Assembly: GCF_014646375.1 (NCBI RefSeq)
Contig: NZ_BMNI01000001.1
Span: 168,572-232,571 of the forward strand
DNA from: Nocardioides phosphati
GTDB lineage: Bacteria > Actinomycetota > Actinomycetes > Propionibacteriales > Nocardioidaceae
Direction of reading: 5' to 3'
DNA: 64,000 nt
Part shown: positions 34,918 to 44,432 of the stretch, piece after piece
How the letters are laid out: every line of letters begins with the position of its first letter
How positions within the stretch are numbered: position 1 is the first letter of the stretch
Notes under the pieces: model-generated
Database searches by the model: none
Seen by the model: the letters and a program-made list of their open reading frames with translations, nothing else
Told to the model about the DNA's origin: nothing
Translations under genes and position numbers: made by a program

Positions 34918-36015
34918 TTAGGCAAGCCTTCGTTCGTCTGACCCTGTCTGGGGACTCACGGACGCACAGCCGCTGTCGGCGCTGACGTGCTGTCCGAGGA
35001 GCTCGGTGAGCGCGGTGGGCCAGTCCCGGCGCTCGGCCTCGGCACGGGCCGCCCGACCGATCCGGTCGCGCAGATCGGCGTCGGCGAGGAGAGCCGCAAC
35101 GGTCCGTCGCAGGTCGGCCGGCGACCGCGGGTCGTGCAGCATCCCCGTGTCGCCGTCACGCAGGATCGCCTCCGCTCCGCCGGTCGCGGGTGCGACGACG
35201 GGAACTCCGCTGGCCATCGCTGCGCGGACCAGGTGGCCGCAGGTCTCGAGGCTGCTCGGCTGGACGAGGAGGTCGAGGCTGGCCAGGGCGGTGGCCAGCT
35301 CGGCGTCGGGCAGACGACCGGTCAGCCGGACGTCGGGCACCTGGGCCGCGAGCCAGGCCTGCTGCTTGCCCTCGCCGATCACCACCAGCCGGACACCGGG
35401 CACGCGCGCGACGTCCGCCAGCCGGCGTACGCCGTGGGAGCGCTTGAGCGGTCCGGCGTGGCCGACGACGACGCGGGGACCGGCCTTGGCCCGGGCGCGG
35501 GCCCAGGAGTCGTGGAGGCGCTCGTCGCGGAGCGCGGGGGAGAAGGCGCGGCTGTCGACGCCGGGCAGCCAGAGGCGGGCGCCGGGGGCACCGAGATCGC
35601 GGCACCGCGCGACCATCCACTCCGCCGTTGCCACGACGTGGTCCGCGCGCGGCGCGACGCTGCGGCTCCACACCTCCGCATCGAGCGGCCCGACGGGCGC
35701 GGCCTGCACCACCAGCGGCGGTACGCCGAGCGCCCGCGCGTGCTTGAGCACCTTGCGACCGACCTTCGTGGGCGAGAGGGCGACGACGCGGTCGGGCGCG
35801 AACGCGGTGAGCGCAGCACGCACCTGGGCGCCACGACCCTCGCGCACGTTGATCCGCGCCACCCGTTGGCGGCGGTAGTCGGCGAGGCCGGGCCCTGGCG
35901 CGAGCACGAGCACCTCATGGCCCGTGTCGACGAGATGGTCGACGAGCGCCTTGGCGGTCCGGGTGTCCGCGTCGGTGGCTGGGTAGAATGCCTCCGCGGA
36001 GACAGCGATCCTCAT
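34918..36015 (-). CDS. GT4-family glycosyltransferase with atypical donor site
   Basis: 365 residues with a GT-B fold. The N-terminal domain starts MRIAVSAEAFYPATDADTR, resembling mannosyltransferases of the PimC/MgtA group; the C-terminal domain has VVVGHAGPLKRSHGV and the donor loop SSLETCGHLVRAAMASGVPV. In that loop the usual Glu-x7-Glu pair reads Glu-x7-Ala, so the second glutamate is missing. ATG 36015 is favoured over GTG 36024 because it matches the family start and has GGAG close by. The acceptor is unknown. Confidence 0.85.
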   Translation of the reverse strand: MRIAVSAEAFYPATDADTRTAKALVDHLVDTGHEVLVLAPGPGLADYRRQRVARINVREGRGAQVRAALTAFAPDRVVALSPTKVGRKVLKHARALGVPPLVVQAAPVGPLDAEVWSRSVAPRADHVVATAEWMVARCRDLGAPGARLWLPGVDSRAFSPALRDERLHDSWARARAKAGPRVVVGHAGPLKRSHGVRRLADVARVPGVRLVVIGEGKQQAWLAAQVPDVRLTGRLPDAELATALASLDLLVQPSSLETCGHLVRAAMASGVPVVAPATGGAEAILRDGDTGMLHDPRSPADLRRTVAALLADADLRDRIGRAARAEAERRDWPTALTELLGQHVSADSGCASVSPQTGSDERRLA

Positions 36016-36090
36016 GCGCTCCACGGTCGCGGGCGCGGGTGTCCGGTCCGTCGCGCGACGGTGGACTCCGCGTGAACGTCGCTCGGGCAG

Positions 36091-36552
36091 TCACGCGCCG
36101 TCGACGAGGCGGCCCCAGCGCACCGCCGGGATCGTGCGGGGCGGAAGTGATCCGCGCCGGATCGCCTCGGCTGCGTCGATGATCGCCCTCCGGGACGCGC
36201 TCCAGTTGCCGGTGTCCCGTTCGCTCCACGGTGTGAAGCCGCGCCGGACCTCGACGGTCCAGCTCATCCCGAAGAAGACGCGGAGGAGCAGGACGACCGG
36301 CAGGAGAGCGAACAGGAAGGCGAATTCGAAAGCCGCGAAGAAGACGACCAGGACGATCGGCAGGAAGGCAGCCACCAGGACCAGCGCGACCAGGAAGAGC
36401 AGGCCGATGACGAGGTCGTCGATGCTGTCGGCCCCGGACGTCGGGTCCAGGAAGTCGAGGGGCGCGTCATCGAGCGAGCGGATCCGCCGCCGCCACGGCA
36501 CCCAGCGCCGGCTGACGCGCCACACCTGGCCGTCGGGGTCGGTCACCTTCAC
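36091..36552 (-). CDS. small membrane protein of unknown function
   Basis: 153 residues. A basic N-terminal domain (VWRVSRRWVPWRRRIR) precedes a long hydrophobic stretch, about residues 46-95, probably two helices. The C-terminal soluble part (MSWTVEVRRGFTPWSERDTGNW...) looks like a small folded domain. I recognise no family. The start GTG has a -10 TAGGTT (complement at 36559-36564) six bases upstream, so it is leaderless. Confidence 0.75.
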   Translation of the reverse strand: MKVTDPDGQVWRVSRRWVPWRRRIRSLDDAPLDFLDPTSGADSIDDLVIGLLFLVALVLVAAFLPIVLVVFFAAFEFAFLFALLPVVLLLRVFFGMSWTVEVRRGFTPWSERDTGNWSASRRAIIDAAEAIRRGSLPPRTIPAVRWGRLVDGA

Positions 36553-36629
36553 GGGGTGAACCTACGGCGCGGGGCGACCACTGGGCAGGAATACGTCACA
36601 CGTGGTGGCAGGTGAGGTGACTTGCTGCC

Positions 36630-36635
36630 TATTGT
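36630..36635 (+). promoter_or_regulatory. -10 hexamer of the mutAB operon
   Basis: TATTGT ends seven bases before the mutA ATG; no ribosome binding site intervenes, so transcription should begin at or next to the start codon. This leaves no leader that could house a cobalamin riboswitch. Confidence 0.6.
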
Positions 36636-36642
36636 TCGCAGC

Positions 36643-38364
36643 ATGACTGGCCCCACTGAGGACCGTCTTGCGCTTGCGTCCGAGCAGGACCGGCATTCAG
36701 CAGCTGATTGGGAGAAGATCACTGCTGCTGTGCTGCGCAAGTCGGGTCGACTGACCGACGAAGACCCCGACGCCACTGTCTGGACGAAGCTGGCGCGCAC
36801 CACGCTCGACGGCATCTCCGTCGCCCCGATCGGCACTCCTGCCGATCTGGAGGGCCTCGCGACCGCCGGCCGGCCCACCCGTGAGGGCGCGTGGGACATC
36901 CGTGCGCAGTACGACGGACCCGATGCCAAGGCGGTCAACCAGGCGATCCTGGCCGACCTCAACGGCGGCGTGACCTCGCTCTGGATCCAGCTCGGTGCGG
37001 GCCTGACCGCCGCCGACGTGGCGCCCGCGCTCGAGGGCGTCGACCTCTCCATCGCCCCGGTCGTCGTCGACGGCGGCATCGAGGGTGCCGAGGCGCTCGC
37101 CGCCCTCGACGGCCTGCACGCCGACTCCAACCTCGGCGCCGACCCGCTCGCCGTACAGCTCCGGGGTGGTGCTGGCGCCGACCTGGGCCAGGTCGCCACG
37201 GTCGCGAAGCTCGCGCAGCAGAAGGGTGTCCGCGGTGTCGTCGTCGACGCGACCGCTGCCCACGACCTCGGCGCCTCCGATGCGCAGGAGCTCGGCTACG
37301 CGCTGTACGCCGGCGTCTCCTACCTCCGCGCGCTCGTCGATGCCGGTCTGTCCGTCGAGGAGGCCGCCGCGCAGGTGGAGCTCCGGATCGCCGCGACCGA
37401 CGAGCAGTTCCCGACGATCGCCAAGTTCCGCGCCGCGCGCCGGCTCTGGGCCCGTGTGCTCGAGCTCTCCGGTGCTGCCGAGGAGGCCCGCGTCACCCGC
37501 ATCCACGGCGTGACGTCGCGGCCGATGCTGGCGAAGTACGACTCCTACGTGAACATGCTGCGCACCACGGTCGCGTCGTTCGCCGCCGGTGTCGGCGGCG
37601 CGGAGGCGGTCACGGTCCTGCCGTTCGACTCCGCCCTGGGCGTCCCGGACGCCTTCGGTCGCCGCATCGCGCGCAACACCAGCCACCTGCTCATCGACGA
37701 GTCGCACGTCGCCAAGGTCGCCGACCCGGCGGGTGGCTCCTACGCGGTCGAGAAGCTCACCGACGACCTCGCCCGCGTGGCCTGGGACGTCCTGGGTGAG
37801 ATCGAGACCAGCGGCCTCGACGCGCTGACCACGAAGATCGCCGCCACCGTGGAGACCCGCGAGAAGCAGATCGCCCAGCGCAAGCGTCCGCTCACCGGCG
37901 TCACCGAGTTCCCGAACCTCGGCGAGACGCTGCCCGAGCGCACCCCGTCGCCGATCGCCGACGCGGTCCGCCGCTACGGCGCCTCCTTCGAGGCGCTGCG
38001 TGACGAGCCCGCGGCTGCGCCGGTCTTCCTGGCCACGCTCGGTCCGGTCGCCCACCACACCGCGCGCGCCACCTTCATCACCAACCTGCTCGCGGCCGGC
38101 GGCATCGCGGTCGAGGCCGCAGGTCCGACCACGGACGCTGCCGACCTCACGAGCAAGTACGCCGGCCAGAAGGTCGCCGTCCTCGCCGGCACCGACAAGG
38201 CGTACGCCGAGTGGGGCGCCGACGCGATCTCCGCGCTGCGTGACGCCGGCGCGGCGTACGTGATCCTGGCGGGCAAGCCCGGCGACCTCGCCGTGGATGA
38301 TTCCGCAGCGATGGGCGTCGACGCCCTCGCGTTCCTCAACCGCACGCGGGAGGCACTCGCATGA
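36643..38364 (+). CDS. mutA: methylmalonyl-CoA mutase small (alpha) subunit
   Basis: 573 residues. It is the non-catalytic partner of MutB in the heterodimeric, B12-dependent mutase that turns methylmalonyl-CoA into succinyl-CoA. It keeps the substrate TIM barrel ([60 protein letters not shown]). The C-terminal flavodoxin-like domain lacks the DxHxxG cobalamin motif, as expected for this subunit. The chosen ATG follows the -10 by seven bases. It overlaps mutB by four bases. Confidence 0.96.
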   Translation: MTGPTEDRLALASEQDRHSAADWEKITAAVLRKSGRLTDEDPDATVWTKLARTTLDGISVAPIGTPADLEGLATAGRPTREGAWDIRAQYDGPDAKAVNQAILADLNGGVTSLWIQLGAGLTAADVAPALEGVDLSIAPVVVDGGIEGAEALAALDGLHADSNLGADPLAVQLRGGAGADLGQVATVAKLAQQKGVRGVVVDATAAHDLGASDAQELGYALYAGVSYLRALVDAGLSVEEAAAQVELRIAATDEQFPTIAKFRAARRLWARVLELSGAAEEARVTRIHGVTSRPMLAKYDSYVNMLRTTVASFAAGVGGAEAVTVLPFDSALGVPDAFGRRIARNTSHLLIDESHVAKVADPAGGSYAVEKLTDDLARVAWDVLGEIETSGLDALTTKIAATVETREKQIAQRKRPLTGVTEFPNLGETLPERTPSPIADAVRRYGASFEALRDEPAAAPVFLATLGPVAHHTARATFITNLLAAGGIAVEAAGPTTDAADLTSKYAGQKVAVLAGTDKAYAEWGADAISALRDAGAAYVILAGKPGDLAVDDSAAMGVDALAFLNRTREALA

Positions 38365-40517
38365 GCATTCCCAGCAGCTTCGCCGGACTCCCGCTCGAGG
38401 GCGGCCAGCCGGCTCCCGGCCCCGACTTCGGCGCCGAGGCGTGGCAGTCGCCCGAGGGCATCCCGGTCCTCCCGGTCTACGGCCCGGAGCACCTCGAGGG
38501 CCTCGACGCGCTCGACACCTGGCCCGGCCTCTCGCCGTTCCTGCGTGGTCCCTACCCGACCATGTACACGACGCAGCCGTGGACCATCCGCCAGTACGCC
38601 GGCTTCTCCACCGCCGAGGAGTCCAACGCGTTCTACCGTCGCAACCTGGCCGCCGGCCAGAAGGGCCTCTCGGTCGCCTTCGACCTGGCGACCCACCGCG
38701 GCTACGACTCCGACCACCCGCGCGTGCGCGGTGACGTCGGCATGGCCGGTGTCGCGATCGACTCGATCTACGACACCCGCACGCTCTTCGACGGCATCCC
38801 GCTCGACACCATGTCGGTCTCGATGACGATGAACGGCGCGGTGCTCCCGGTCCTGGCGCTCTACATCGCGGCCGCGGAGGAGCAGGGCGTCAAGCCCGAG
38901 CAGCTCGCGGGCACGATCCAGAACGACATCCTCAAGGAGTTCATGGTCCGCAACACCTACATCTACCCGCCCGCCGGGTCGATGCGGATCATCTCCGACA
39001 TCTTCGCGTTCACCGCGCAGAAGATGCCGCGCTTCAACTCGATCTCGATCTCCGGCTACCACATGCAGGAGGCCGGGGCGACGAACGACCTCGAGCTCGC
39101 CTACACGCTGGCCGACGGCGTCGAGTACATCCGCGCAGGCCTCGCGGCCGGCATGGACATCGACGCCTTCGCCCCCCGCCTGTCGTTCTTCTGGGCGATC
39201 GGCATGAACTTCTACATGGAGATCGCCAAGATGCGCGCCGCCCGCGCGCTCTGGAGCCGTCTCGTGCGCGAGTTCAACCCGCAGAACCCGAAGTCGCTCT
39301 CGCTGCGCACCCACTCGCAGACGTCCGGCTGGTCGCTCACCGCGCAGGACGTCTTCAACAACGTCGGCCGCACCGCGATCGAGGCGATGGCGTCGACCCA
39401 GGGCCACACGCAGTCGCTGCACACCAACGCGCTCGACGAGGCCATCGCGCTGCCGACGGACTTCTCCGCGCGCATCGCCCGCAACACCCAGCTGCTGCTC
39501 CAGCAGGAGTCCGGCACCACCGAGATCATCGACCCGTGGGCCGGCTCCTACTACGTCGAGAAGCTCACGCACGACCTCGCCGAGCGCGCCTGGAAGCACA
39601 TCCAGGAGGCCGAGGCGGCCGGTGGCATGGCGAAGGCGATCGAGCAGGGCATCCCGAAGATGCGCATCGAGGAGGCCGCTGCCCGCACCCAGGCGCGCAT
39701 CGACTCGGGCCAGCAGAAGGTCATCGGCGTCAACACGTTCCGCCTCCCGCAGGAGGACAAGCTCGACGTCCTCAAGGTCGACAACGCCGCGGTGTACGCC
39801 GCCCAGGTCGCCAAGCTCGAGCGCCTGCGCGCCGAGCGCAACGACGACGACGTACGCCGCTCGCTGGAGGCGCTCACCAACGCCGCTGCCGCCGGGTCCA
39901 CCACGGACCTCGACGGCAACCTGCTCAAGCTGGCCGTCGACGCGGCCCGGGCGAAGGCGACCGTCGGCGAGATCTCGGACGCGGTGGAGAAGGTCTACGG
40001 CCGCCACCAGGCCGTGATCCGTACGATCTCCGGCGTGTACAAGAACGAGGTCGGCAACGACGACGCCGCAGCCAAGGTGCTGGAGGCGACCGCGAAGTTC
40101 GAGGAGGACGAGGGCCGCCGCCCCCGCATCCTCGTCGCCAAGATGGGCCAGGACGGTCACGACCGCGGCCAGAAGGTCGTCGTCTCGGCCTTCGCGGACC
40201 TCGGCTTCAACGTCGACGTCGGCCCGCTCTTCTCCACCCCGGAGGAGGTCGCCCAGCAGGCGGTCGACGCCGACGTCCACATCGTCGGTGTCTCCTCGCT
40301 GGCCGCGGGTCACCTCACCCTGCTGCCCGCCCTCAAGCAGGCGCTCAAGGACCAGGGTCGCGACGACATCATGGTCGTCATCGGCGGCGTCATCCCGCCC
40401 GACGACGTCCCCACGCTGAAGGAGATGGGCGCTGCCGCGGTCTTCCTCCCCGGCACGGTCATCGCGGAGTCGGCCCTCGACATCCTCAAGCAGCTCTCCG
40501 AGCAGCTCGGCCACTGA
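38361..40517 (+). CDS. mutB: methylmalonyl-CoA mutase large (beta) catalytic subunit
   Basis: 718 residues. The barrel includes [20 protein letters not shown] (substrate Tyr) and [20 protein letters not shown]. The C-terminal B12 domain has the cobalt-ligand motif [10 protein letters not shown] and [15 protein letters not shown] overlaps the mutA stop (ATGA). A strong terminator follows, so meaB, 5.2 kb away, must use its own promoter. Confidence 0.98.
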   Translation: MSIPSSFAGLPLEGGQPAPGPDFGAEAWQSPEGIPVLPVYGPEHLEGLDALDTWPGLSPFLRGPYPTMYTTQPWTIRQYAGFSTAEESNAFYRRNLAAGQKGLSVAFDLATHRGYDSDHPRVRGDVGMAGVAIDSIYDTRTLFDGIPLDTMSVSMTMNGAVLPVLALYIAAAEEQGVKPEQLAGTIQNDILKEFMVRNTYIYPPAGSMRIISDIFAFTAQKMPRFNSISISGYHMQEAGATNDLELAYTLADGVEYIRAGLAAGMDIDAFAPRLSFFWAIGMNFYMEIAKMRAARALWSRLVREFNPQNPKSLSLRTHSQTSGWSLTAQDVFNNVGRTAIEAMASTQGHTQSLHTNALDEAIALPTDFSARIARNTQLLLQQESGTTEIIDPWAGSYYVEKLTHDLAERAWKHIQEAEAAGGMAKAIEQGIPKMRIEEAAARTQARIDSGQQKVIGVNTFRLPQEDKLDVLKVDNAAVYAAQVAKLERLRAERNDDDVRRSLEALTNAAAAGSTTDLDGNLLKLAVDAARAKATVGEISDAVEKVYGRHQAVIRTISGVYKNEVGNDDAAAKVLEATAKFEEDEGRRPRILVAKMGQDGHDRGQKVVVSAFADLGFNVDVGPLFSTPEEVAQQAVDADVHIVGVSSLAAGHLTLLPALKQALKDQGRDDIMVVIGGVIPPDDVPTLKEMGAAAVFLPGTVIAESALDILKQLSEQLGH

Positions 40518-40527
40518 TCCATCCCGT

Positions 40528-40565
40528 ACGACGGGCGGTCACCCTGGTGGGTGGCCGCCCGTCGT
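40528..40565 (+). terminator. terminator of mutAB
   Basis: ACGACGGGCGG pairs with CCGCCCGTCGT, continued by TCACCC/GGGTGG with one G-T pair around a TGGT loop: about 17 pairs in all. Confidence 0.85.
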
Positions 40566-40601
40566 CGCATTTCCGGTTGCGCCTGCTGGTTCGATGGCGT
40601 C

Positions 40602-41396
40602 ATGGGCAGCGAGGGGGCCATGCACGCGGACCGTGACCGTGCCGAGTCGTTCGGAGCGGTGGCCGAGCAGTACGAGCGCTACCGACCGGCGTACCCGGCA
40701 GAGCTGGTCGCGGACCTGCTGAGGGGCGATCCTGCGCGGGTGCTCGACGTCGGCGCCGGCACCGGGAAGGCGAGCCGACAGCTCGCCGGGCCCGGCCGGT
40801 CGCTGCTCTGCGTGGAGCCGGACCCGGCGATGGCGGCGGTGGCCCGCTCGTTCGGTCTCGACGTCGAGGTCTCCGCGTTCGAGACCTGGGAGCCGGCGGG
40901 GCGCGCGTTCGACCTCGTCGTGTGCGCGCAGGCGTGGCACTGGGTGGACCCGCAGGTCGGAGCCCCGAAGGTGGCGTCGGTCCTGTCGCCCGAGGGGCTC
41001 TTCGCCTGCTTCTGGAACGAAGCCCTCCCGCACCCGCTGCACGACGCCGTCGCGGAGGTCCAGCGGCGCATCGCGCCCGACCACGAGTTCGGCGTCGTCG
41101 ATGTCGGCTCGAGCGAGGACCCGTACGCCGACGACCTCCGGCGCGCGGGCGTCTTCTCCGAGGTGGTGCTGAAGCGCTACGCCTGGGAGGACACGGTCAC
41201 CGCCGCCGACTGGCTCGGGCGGCTGGCGACGAGGAGCGACTACCTCCGGCTGCCCGCCGGGACGCGGGCGGCGCTCCTCTCGGAGGTCGAGGCGGTCGTG
41301 GCGTCGTCCGCGCCGCTCCGCCTGCCGTTCGGGACCTATGCGATCTTCGCCCGGCGCCGCTCAGAGCAGGCGTTCGAACCAGACCTGATCACGTAG
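40602..41396 (+). CDS. class I SAM-dependent methyltransferase
   Basis: 264 residues. Motif I is VLDVGAGTGKASRQLA, the acidic residue ending strand 2 is in CVEPDPAMAAVA, and post-motif FDLVVCAQAWHWVDP is typical of the UbiE/SAM-11 group of small-molecule methyltransferases. The opening ESFGAVAEQYERYRPAYP is also characteristic. The substrate is unknown. Start uncertain: ATG 40602 has TTCGAT six bases before; ATG 40620 is equally plausible. Its last 36 bases overlap the convergent acetyltransferase gene. Confidence 0.87.
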   Translation: MGSEGAMHADRDRAESFGAVAEQYERYRPAYPAELVADLLRGDPARVLDVGAGTGKASRQLAGPGRSLLCVEPDPAMAAVARSFGLDVEVSAFETWEPAGRAFDLVVCAQAWHWVDPQVGAPKVASVLSPEGLFACFWNEALPHPLHDAVAEVQRRIAPDHEFGVVDVGSSEDPYADDLRRAGVFSEVVLKRYAWEDTVTAADWLGRLATRSDYLRLPAGTRAALLSEVEAVVASSAPLRLPFGTYAIFARRRSEQAFEPDLIT

Positions 41397-41828
41397 CGGA
41401 ACACCGTCGATCTCGAGTCCGGACGGGTAGCCGTTGGCCGGGGTGAACACGTCTTGGACAACCCTGGTCATCCGGAAGCCACAGCGTTGGTAGAAGCGCA
41501 GGTTGCCGACGTCTGCGGTGGCCGTCGCCAGGATCAGCCGGCGTACCCCGACTGTGCGTGCCTCGGCGATGGCCCGCTCCAGCAGTGCCCGGCCAGCGCC
41601 CCGACCGCGCTGGGACTCGACCACGGCCGTGTTGGTGACCTCCCAGACCTCGCCTTCGCGCGGCACCGCGTGGAGATGGCCGATGATCACACCGCCAGCC
41701 GCGCGGGCAACCCACAACCTTCCGGAGTCGATGTAGGCGTCGATGAGGGCTTCTGAGTCATCAGCCTCGCGGAACGACCAGTCCAGGTCGCGGTGCGGGC
41801 CTGTGTACTCCTCGACGTTGAGGTCCAT
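41361..41828 (-). CDS. GNAT-family N-acetyltransferase
   Basis: 155 residues. The acetyl-CoA motif A reads VTNTAVVESQRGRGAGRALLE (Q/R-x-x-G-x-G/A) and is followed by GVRRLILATATADVGNLRFYQRCGF, the motif-B helix. The substrate cannot be told; the N-terminal part is acidic and short. The ATG is preceded by AGAGGAG. It converges with, and overlaps by 36 bases, the methyltransferase gene. Confidence 0.88.
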   Translation of the reverse strand: MDLNVEEYTGPHRDLDWSFREADDSEALIDAYIDSGRLWVARAAGGVIIGHLHAVPREGEVWEVTNTAVVESQRGRGAGRALLERAIAEARTVGVRRLILATATADVGNLRFYQRCGFRMTRVVQDVFTPANGYPSGLEIDGVPLRDQVWFERLL

Positions 41829-41939
41829 GAGTCTCCTCTCGCCCGCTCATCGGACGGGACGATGCGACATGCGACGCCGAGGTTGGAATCTACCCACACG
41901 TTCCATTCATGCCCCGGCCGAGCAGGCCAACGGCCCGGG

Positions 41940-43232
41940 TCAGACGATCCGCGTGCCGTTGGGCGTGACGAGGAAACGGTGACCGGCGGGGGAGCGCCAG
42001 AGGTAGTAGCCCGGATCGAGCATCAGGTAGCTCCAGCCGGCGTGGGTCTTGTGCCGGTGGTGGGTGCGGCAGCAGGCGGCGAGGTTGTCGGAGGACGTCT
42101 GGCCGGGCGGCCCATCGTCGTCGTACGGCGTAATGTGGTCGATGTCGGCGGAGTGCGCCGGCCGGTCGCAGAAGGGGAAGCGACAGGTGCCGTCGCGCGC
42201 CTCGACCTGGCGTCGGAGTCGGTCCGGGATCTCCCACTGGTCGACGCGGATGGTGGCGGTGGTGTCGATGACGGTGCGCAGCGAGATCTTGGCGCCGGGC
42301 CGCTGGAGCCACTCGCGGAGCCGGTCGAGCGTCATGAAGGAGCCGTTGCCGCCGGTGCCCTCCACGCGGGCGAGGCCGCCCGTGGGGGCGTCGGAAGCGG
42401 GGGAGGTGGTGAGGTCGTCGGCGTTGACGTGGACCTTCAGCTCGATGCCACCGCCGGTGCGTGCCGGGCGCTCGCCGGTCGCGAGGTCGAGGCGGAGGTC
42501 GTCGCGGGCCATCTCGCCGAGGGCGAGGGCGCGACGGGCGTCGAGGTCGAGCCCTTCGCCGACGCTGCCTTCGGTGCCGAGAGCGGCAGCACGCCGGGCG
42601 ATCGCCCGCTCGAGATCGGCGGCATCGGCGTAGTCGAGCTCGCCCCAGATGTCGGTGGTGCCGTTGGTCGACATCTTCCCGAGGGCGACCTTCAGCGTGC
42701 GACCGTCCGGCCGCACGGGACCGTCCTCGGGCTGGTGGCCGGCGACGAACCGGACCCGGGCCTCCTCGAGCAGGCGCTGCAGCGACGCGTAGCCGATCCG
42801 GTGCGCGCGGTCGGCGACCCGCTCATCGACGTACGCCGCGCCCTCGGGTGGCAGCCCGCAGGTGAGGTGGGCGACCTGGCGGGCCCGCCAGACCTGGAGC
42901 GTGCCGGCCTCGACGCGTCGCCAGACCCGGGGGAGCCGGTGGCGGGTCTCGAGGGCGTCGCCGATCAGCGCGCGGCCGGCGTGGGTCGTCATGCCGAGGA
43001 CCGCAGCGAACTCCGCGATGCAGAACTCCGCCACCTCGGGCGTGCCCTCGCCCGCGAGGGGGAGCGCCTTCTCGTCCCAGTCGCCGAGCGCGGGAGCGAC
43101 GGAGTCGGCCGCGTGCTGGTCGGCCCAGGCGGCCGCAGCGGCGAAGAGATCGGCCTCGGCTCGGTCCGCCACGCGACGCTGCTCGCGCGCGAACGCAAGC
43201 AGGTCGGGAGCGGTGGCGGAAGCCGAGGTCAT
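41940..43232 (-). CDS. DUF222 / 13E12-repeat HNH endonuclease, SOS-controlled
   Basis: 430 residues. The N-terminal DUF222 region is mostly helical (WRRVEAGTLQVWRARQVAHL). The C-terminal HNH nuclease has CRFPFCDRPAHSADIDHITPY and LAACCRTHHRHKTH, with its zinc Cys pair and catalytic His intact. These genes are multicopy in many actinobacteria and their biological role is unresolved. A -10 TAGAAT (complement 43239-43244) ends six bases before the ATG, and a perfect LexA box abuts it at 43245-43260. DNA-damage induction is therefore likely. Confidence 0.92.
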   Translation of the reverse strand: MTSASATAPDLLAFAREQRRVADRAEADLFAAAAAWADQHAADSVAPALGDWDEKALPLAGEGTPEVAEFCIAEFAAVLGMTTHAGRALIGDALETRHRLPRVWRRVEAGTLQVWRARQVAHLTCGLPPEGAAYVDERVADRAHRIGYASLQRLLEEARVRFVAGHQPEDGPVRPDGRTLKVALGKMSTNGTTDIWGELDYADAADLERAIARRAAALGTEGSVGEGLDLDARRALALGEMARDDLRLDLATGERPARTGGGIELKVHVNADDLTTSPASDAPTGGLARVEGTGGNGSFMTLDRLREWLQRPGAKISLRTVIDTTATIRVDQWEIPDRLRRQVEARDGTCRFPFCDRPAHSADIDHITPYDDDGPPGQTSSDNLAACCRTHHRHKTHAGWSYLMLDPGYYLWRSPAGHRFLVTPNGTRIV

Positions 43233-43244
43233 GCCTCGATTCTA

Positions 43245-43260
43245 TCGAACATGCGTTCGA
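43245..43260. promoter_or_regulatory. LexA (SOS) operator
   Basis: TCGAAC-ATGC-GTTCGA is a perfect match to the Gram-positive SOS box CGAAC-N4-GTTCG, extended by one base on each side. It is directly adjacent to the -10 of the HNH gene, so bound LexA would block polymerase. Confidence 0.85.
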
Positions 43261-43338
43261 TCAACAACCCGCGCGATTGATCTGTGGAGAACTGTTTGCG
43301 CAGGTCAGGGGCAGTTTGGCGCCCGCGGCAATGGGGGA

Positions 43339-43530
43339 GTGAGTGATGCGCAGACCGGCTTCGTGGCCCTCTACCGCTGGCGCGTCGACCCTGCGCGCGA
43401 GGCGGAGTGGCACCTCCCGGCCGGGGCCGATCCCCTCGAGGAGATCATGCAGGGCGCGGTGGACGAGACGTTCGAGCCGATCCTCCTGACTCCGGTCGGT
43501 GCCTTCTTCTCGCCGACTGACACCGACTGA
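43339..43530 (+). pseudogene. shrunken antibiotic-monooxygenase-like gene
   Basis: A 63-residue frame from GTG 43339. The first 20 residues (SDAQTGFVALYRWRVDPARE) look like the first strand of an ABM-fold monooxygenase. The last 30 (EEIMQGAVDETFEPILLTPV) look like its last helix and strand. Roughly 45 residues that normally lie between are absent, with the frame kept. I read it as an internal-deletion remnant; a genuine small protein is the alternative. A G-rich run sits almost on the start, so translation is doubtful. Confidence 0.4.
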
Positions 43531-43540
43531 CACCGACTGA
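43511..43540. repeat. three tandem copies of a 10-bp unit
   Basis: CGCCGACTGA followed by two exact CACCGACTGA copies. Each carries an in-phase-shifted TGA, and the second copy supplies the stop of the preceding small frame. Probably slippage. Confidence 0.8.
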
Positions 43541-43572
43541 CGCCGGCTACACCCGCGCCCTAGGCTGGCGTC

Positions 43573-43956
43573 ATGGCCCCCACCTCGAGCACCCAGGTCG
43601 TGGAGTCGCTCTTCGCGGCCCTCGTCGCCAACGACGTCACGGGCGCCAACGCGCTGCTGGCCGACGACGTCGCGTGGCTCAACACCGGGCTGCCGACGGT
43701 TCGCGGCCGCGGCGTACGCCGGATCCTGGCGGCGCTGCCGAAGCTGCGGGTCAGGTTCGACGCCGTGGACCACGTCATCACCCACCAGATCGACGGCTCG
43801 GTCCGCTTCGACCGCCGCGACACCCTCAGCTGGGGCCCGTTCAGCACGACGTTCTTCGTGTCGGGCACCTTCGAGGTCCGTGACGGCAAGGTCCGCCGCT
43901 GGGACGACCGCTACCGGATGGGCGAGGTCCTCGGCGGCCTCTTCCGCCGCCGCTGA
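43573..43956 (+). CDS. limonene-epoxide-hydrolase-like SnoaL-fold protein
   Basis: 127 residues of the NTF2/SnoaL fold. The start VVESLFAALVANDVTGANALLADDVAW and the polar residues of the pocket (RFDRRDTLSW and KVRRWDDRYR) resemble the Asp-Arg-Asp triad of limonene-1,2-epoxide hydrolases such as mycobacterial EphG. Epoxide hydrolysis is plausible, but the substrate is unknown. A -10 TAGGCT (43561-43566) ends six bases before the ATG. Confidence 0.8.
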   Translation: MAPTSSTQVVESLFAALVANDVTGANALLADDVAWLNTGLPTVRGRGVRRILAALPKLRVRFDAVDHVITHQIDGSVRFDRRDTLSWGPFSTTFFVSGTFEVRDGKVRRWDDRYRMGEVLGGLFRRR

Positions 43957-43996
43957 CGCGCGGGCGACCGGAGCTGACCCCGCCCACCGGCAACCA

Positions 43997-44230
43997 CTAG
44001 CTGCGGTAGCGGAAGACGATCCGCCCCCGGTCGAGGTCGTAGGGGCTCAGCTCGACCAGGACGCGGTCCTCGAGCACGATCTTGATGTAGTTCTTGCGGA
44101 TCTTGCCGCTGATGTGGGCGAGCACGGTGTGGCCGTTGTCGAGCTCGACGCGGAACGTCGCGGCGCGCAGGCAGTCGACGACGCGGCCCTCGGCCTCGAT
44201 GGTGCCGTGCTTCGTGGAGTGGAGATCCAT
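43997..44230 (-). CDS. infA: second translation initiation factor IF-1
   Basis: 77 residues of a full OB fold: [40 protein letters not shown] and [18 protein letters not shown] match IF-1 end to end. It occupies the ribosomal A site during initiation. It is not in a ribosomal-protein cluster and differs from the usual actinobacterial start (AKKDGVIE...), reading [14 protein letters not shown]. It is therefore probably an extra paralogue; a second infA is not in this window. ATG 44230 follows GAGAGG; a hairpin (GGAGTGC-GTG-GCACTCC, 44245-44261) lies in its leader. Confidence 0.9.
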   Translation of the reverse strand: MDLHSTKHGTIEAEGRVVDCLRAATFRVELDNGHTVLAHISGKIRKNYIKIVLEDRVLVELSPYDLDRGRIVFRYRS

Positions 44231-44432
44231 GGCAGTGCCTCTCGGGAGTGCGTGGCACTCCGGGCGACACTGCGTCAGCCGGCCTCCCGTGACCTGAAGG
44301 GGAGTGCCCACGTGGGAATCGGGTTCACCGGGCTCACCTCCTCAGCTGCTGTCACGAACGCGCCGACGCTACGCCGTGGCGGTCGCGGCGTACAACGGGT
44401 TTTCTGTCGCTGCCGATCGCTAGGCTCGGGCC

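Noticed and set aside
36560..36642. Cobalamin riboswitch in front of mutAB
   Set aside because: The -10 lies seven bases before the ATG, so there is no leader, and no B12-box-like sequence was seen.
42862..43338. Plus-strand frame running into the monooxygenase-like remnant
   Set aside because: This part is antisense to the DUF222/HNH gene and shows no protein-like pattern; only the segment from 43339 was kept.
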